NCBI RefSeq assembly: GCF_031834595.1
Contig: NZ_CP115541.1
Span: 1,240,001 to 1,304,000, forward strand
Source: Stenotrophomonas oahuensis
GTDB taxonomy: Bacteria; Pseudomonadota; Gammaproteobacteria; Xanthomonadales; Xanthomonadaceae
Reading direction: 5' to 3'
Length of the DNA: 64,000 nt
Shown here piece after piece: positions 63,977-64,000 of the stretch. The notes under the pieces are model-generated. The model was not told the origin of the DNA and did not search any database. It worked only from the letters and a program-made list of their open reading frames with translations. Both the position numbers and the translations under genes were made by a program. The first letter of the stretch is position 1; each line of letters starts with the position of its first letter.

Positions 63977-64000
63977 CTCAGGCAGCCGGTGCGATCTGCG

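Overview
The window is a GC-rich, gene-dense chromosomal segment of a gammaproteobacterium of the Xanthomonadaceae, most likely Stenotrophomonas. Three things point there: the trpE-G-D-C order, proteins of Xanthomonas/Stenotrophomonas type throughout (SpeA, HmgA/Hpd, LpxO, XVIPCD effector), and more than a dozen short palindromes that begin with GTAG, as in the SMAG/GTAG REP family of Stenotrophomonas. No rRNA, tRNA, CRISPR array, IS element or prophage was seen.

Layout. 1-3803 (minus): trpE-trpG-trpD-trpC, with trpC cut by the left edge. 3999-8229: an interbacterial competition locus, with a lipase-like effector carrying a C-terminal XVIPCD type IV secretion signal (minus) and, divergently, two tandem ankyrin-repeat lipoproteins that are probable immunity proteins. 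8338-12854: small DUF333 lipoprotein, YegS lipid kinase, a candidate sRNA, GNAT acetyltransferase, rpe, DnaJ-domain protein, purC. 13736-19631: complete Mrp/Mnh cation/proton antiporter operon with fused A and B subunits, followed by a CaCA antiporter. 22068-25119: homogentisate pathway (hppD-hmgA) with a divergent MarR regulator and a perfect palindrome between them. 25183-30128: an unknown divergent pair, a thioredoxin-like lipoprotein coupled to a POT peptide transporter, and tryptophan 2,3-dioxygenase. 30432-34290: 2-oxoacid dehydrogenase operon (E1 alpha, E1 beta, a small SH3 protein, E2). 34355-41671: NAD(P)-binding protein, diguanylate cyclase, DUF808 protein, ABC1/UbiB-like kinase, OpgB. 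41888-47461: a giant gene of unknown function split by one in-frame TGA. 47489-55276: mechanosensitive channel, lipocalin, FAD oxidoreductase, PepSY proteins and a PhoPQ-like two-component system. 55277-60575: DUF6122 protein, speA, speE, LpxO, LPS-kinase-like protein. 60579-63976: PII protein, ubiK, an Abi_2/AbiF HEPN protein with an adjacent structured RNA, a nitrilase-family hydrolase and a GNAT acetyltransferase.

Most of the window is housekeeping (amino acid, polyamine and purine metabolism, ion transport). Several genes concern the envelope: OpgB, LpxO, the LPS-kinase-like protein, PhoPQ-like regulators and the mechanosensitive channel. Accessory, conflict-related islands are the T4SS effector/immunity locus, the interrupted giant gene and the AbiF module. 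The AbiF module is the most interesting. A compact RNA of about 60 nt, with an outer 8-bp stem, an inner 5-bp hairpin and a U-tract, lies immediately upstream of abiF on the same strand, as expected for an AbiF-RNA toxin-antitoxin or phage defence unit. Short coordinates of repeats were read by eye and may be off by a base or two.
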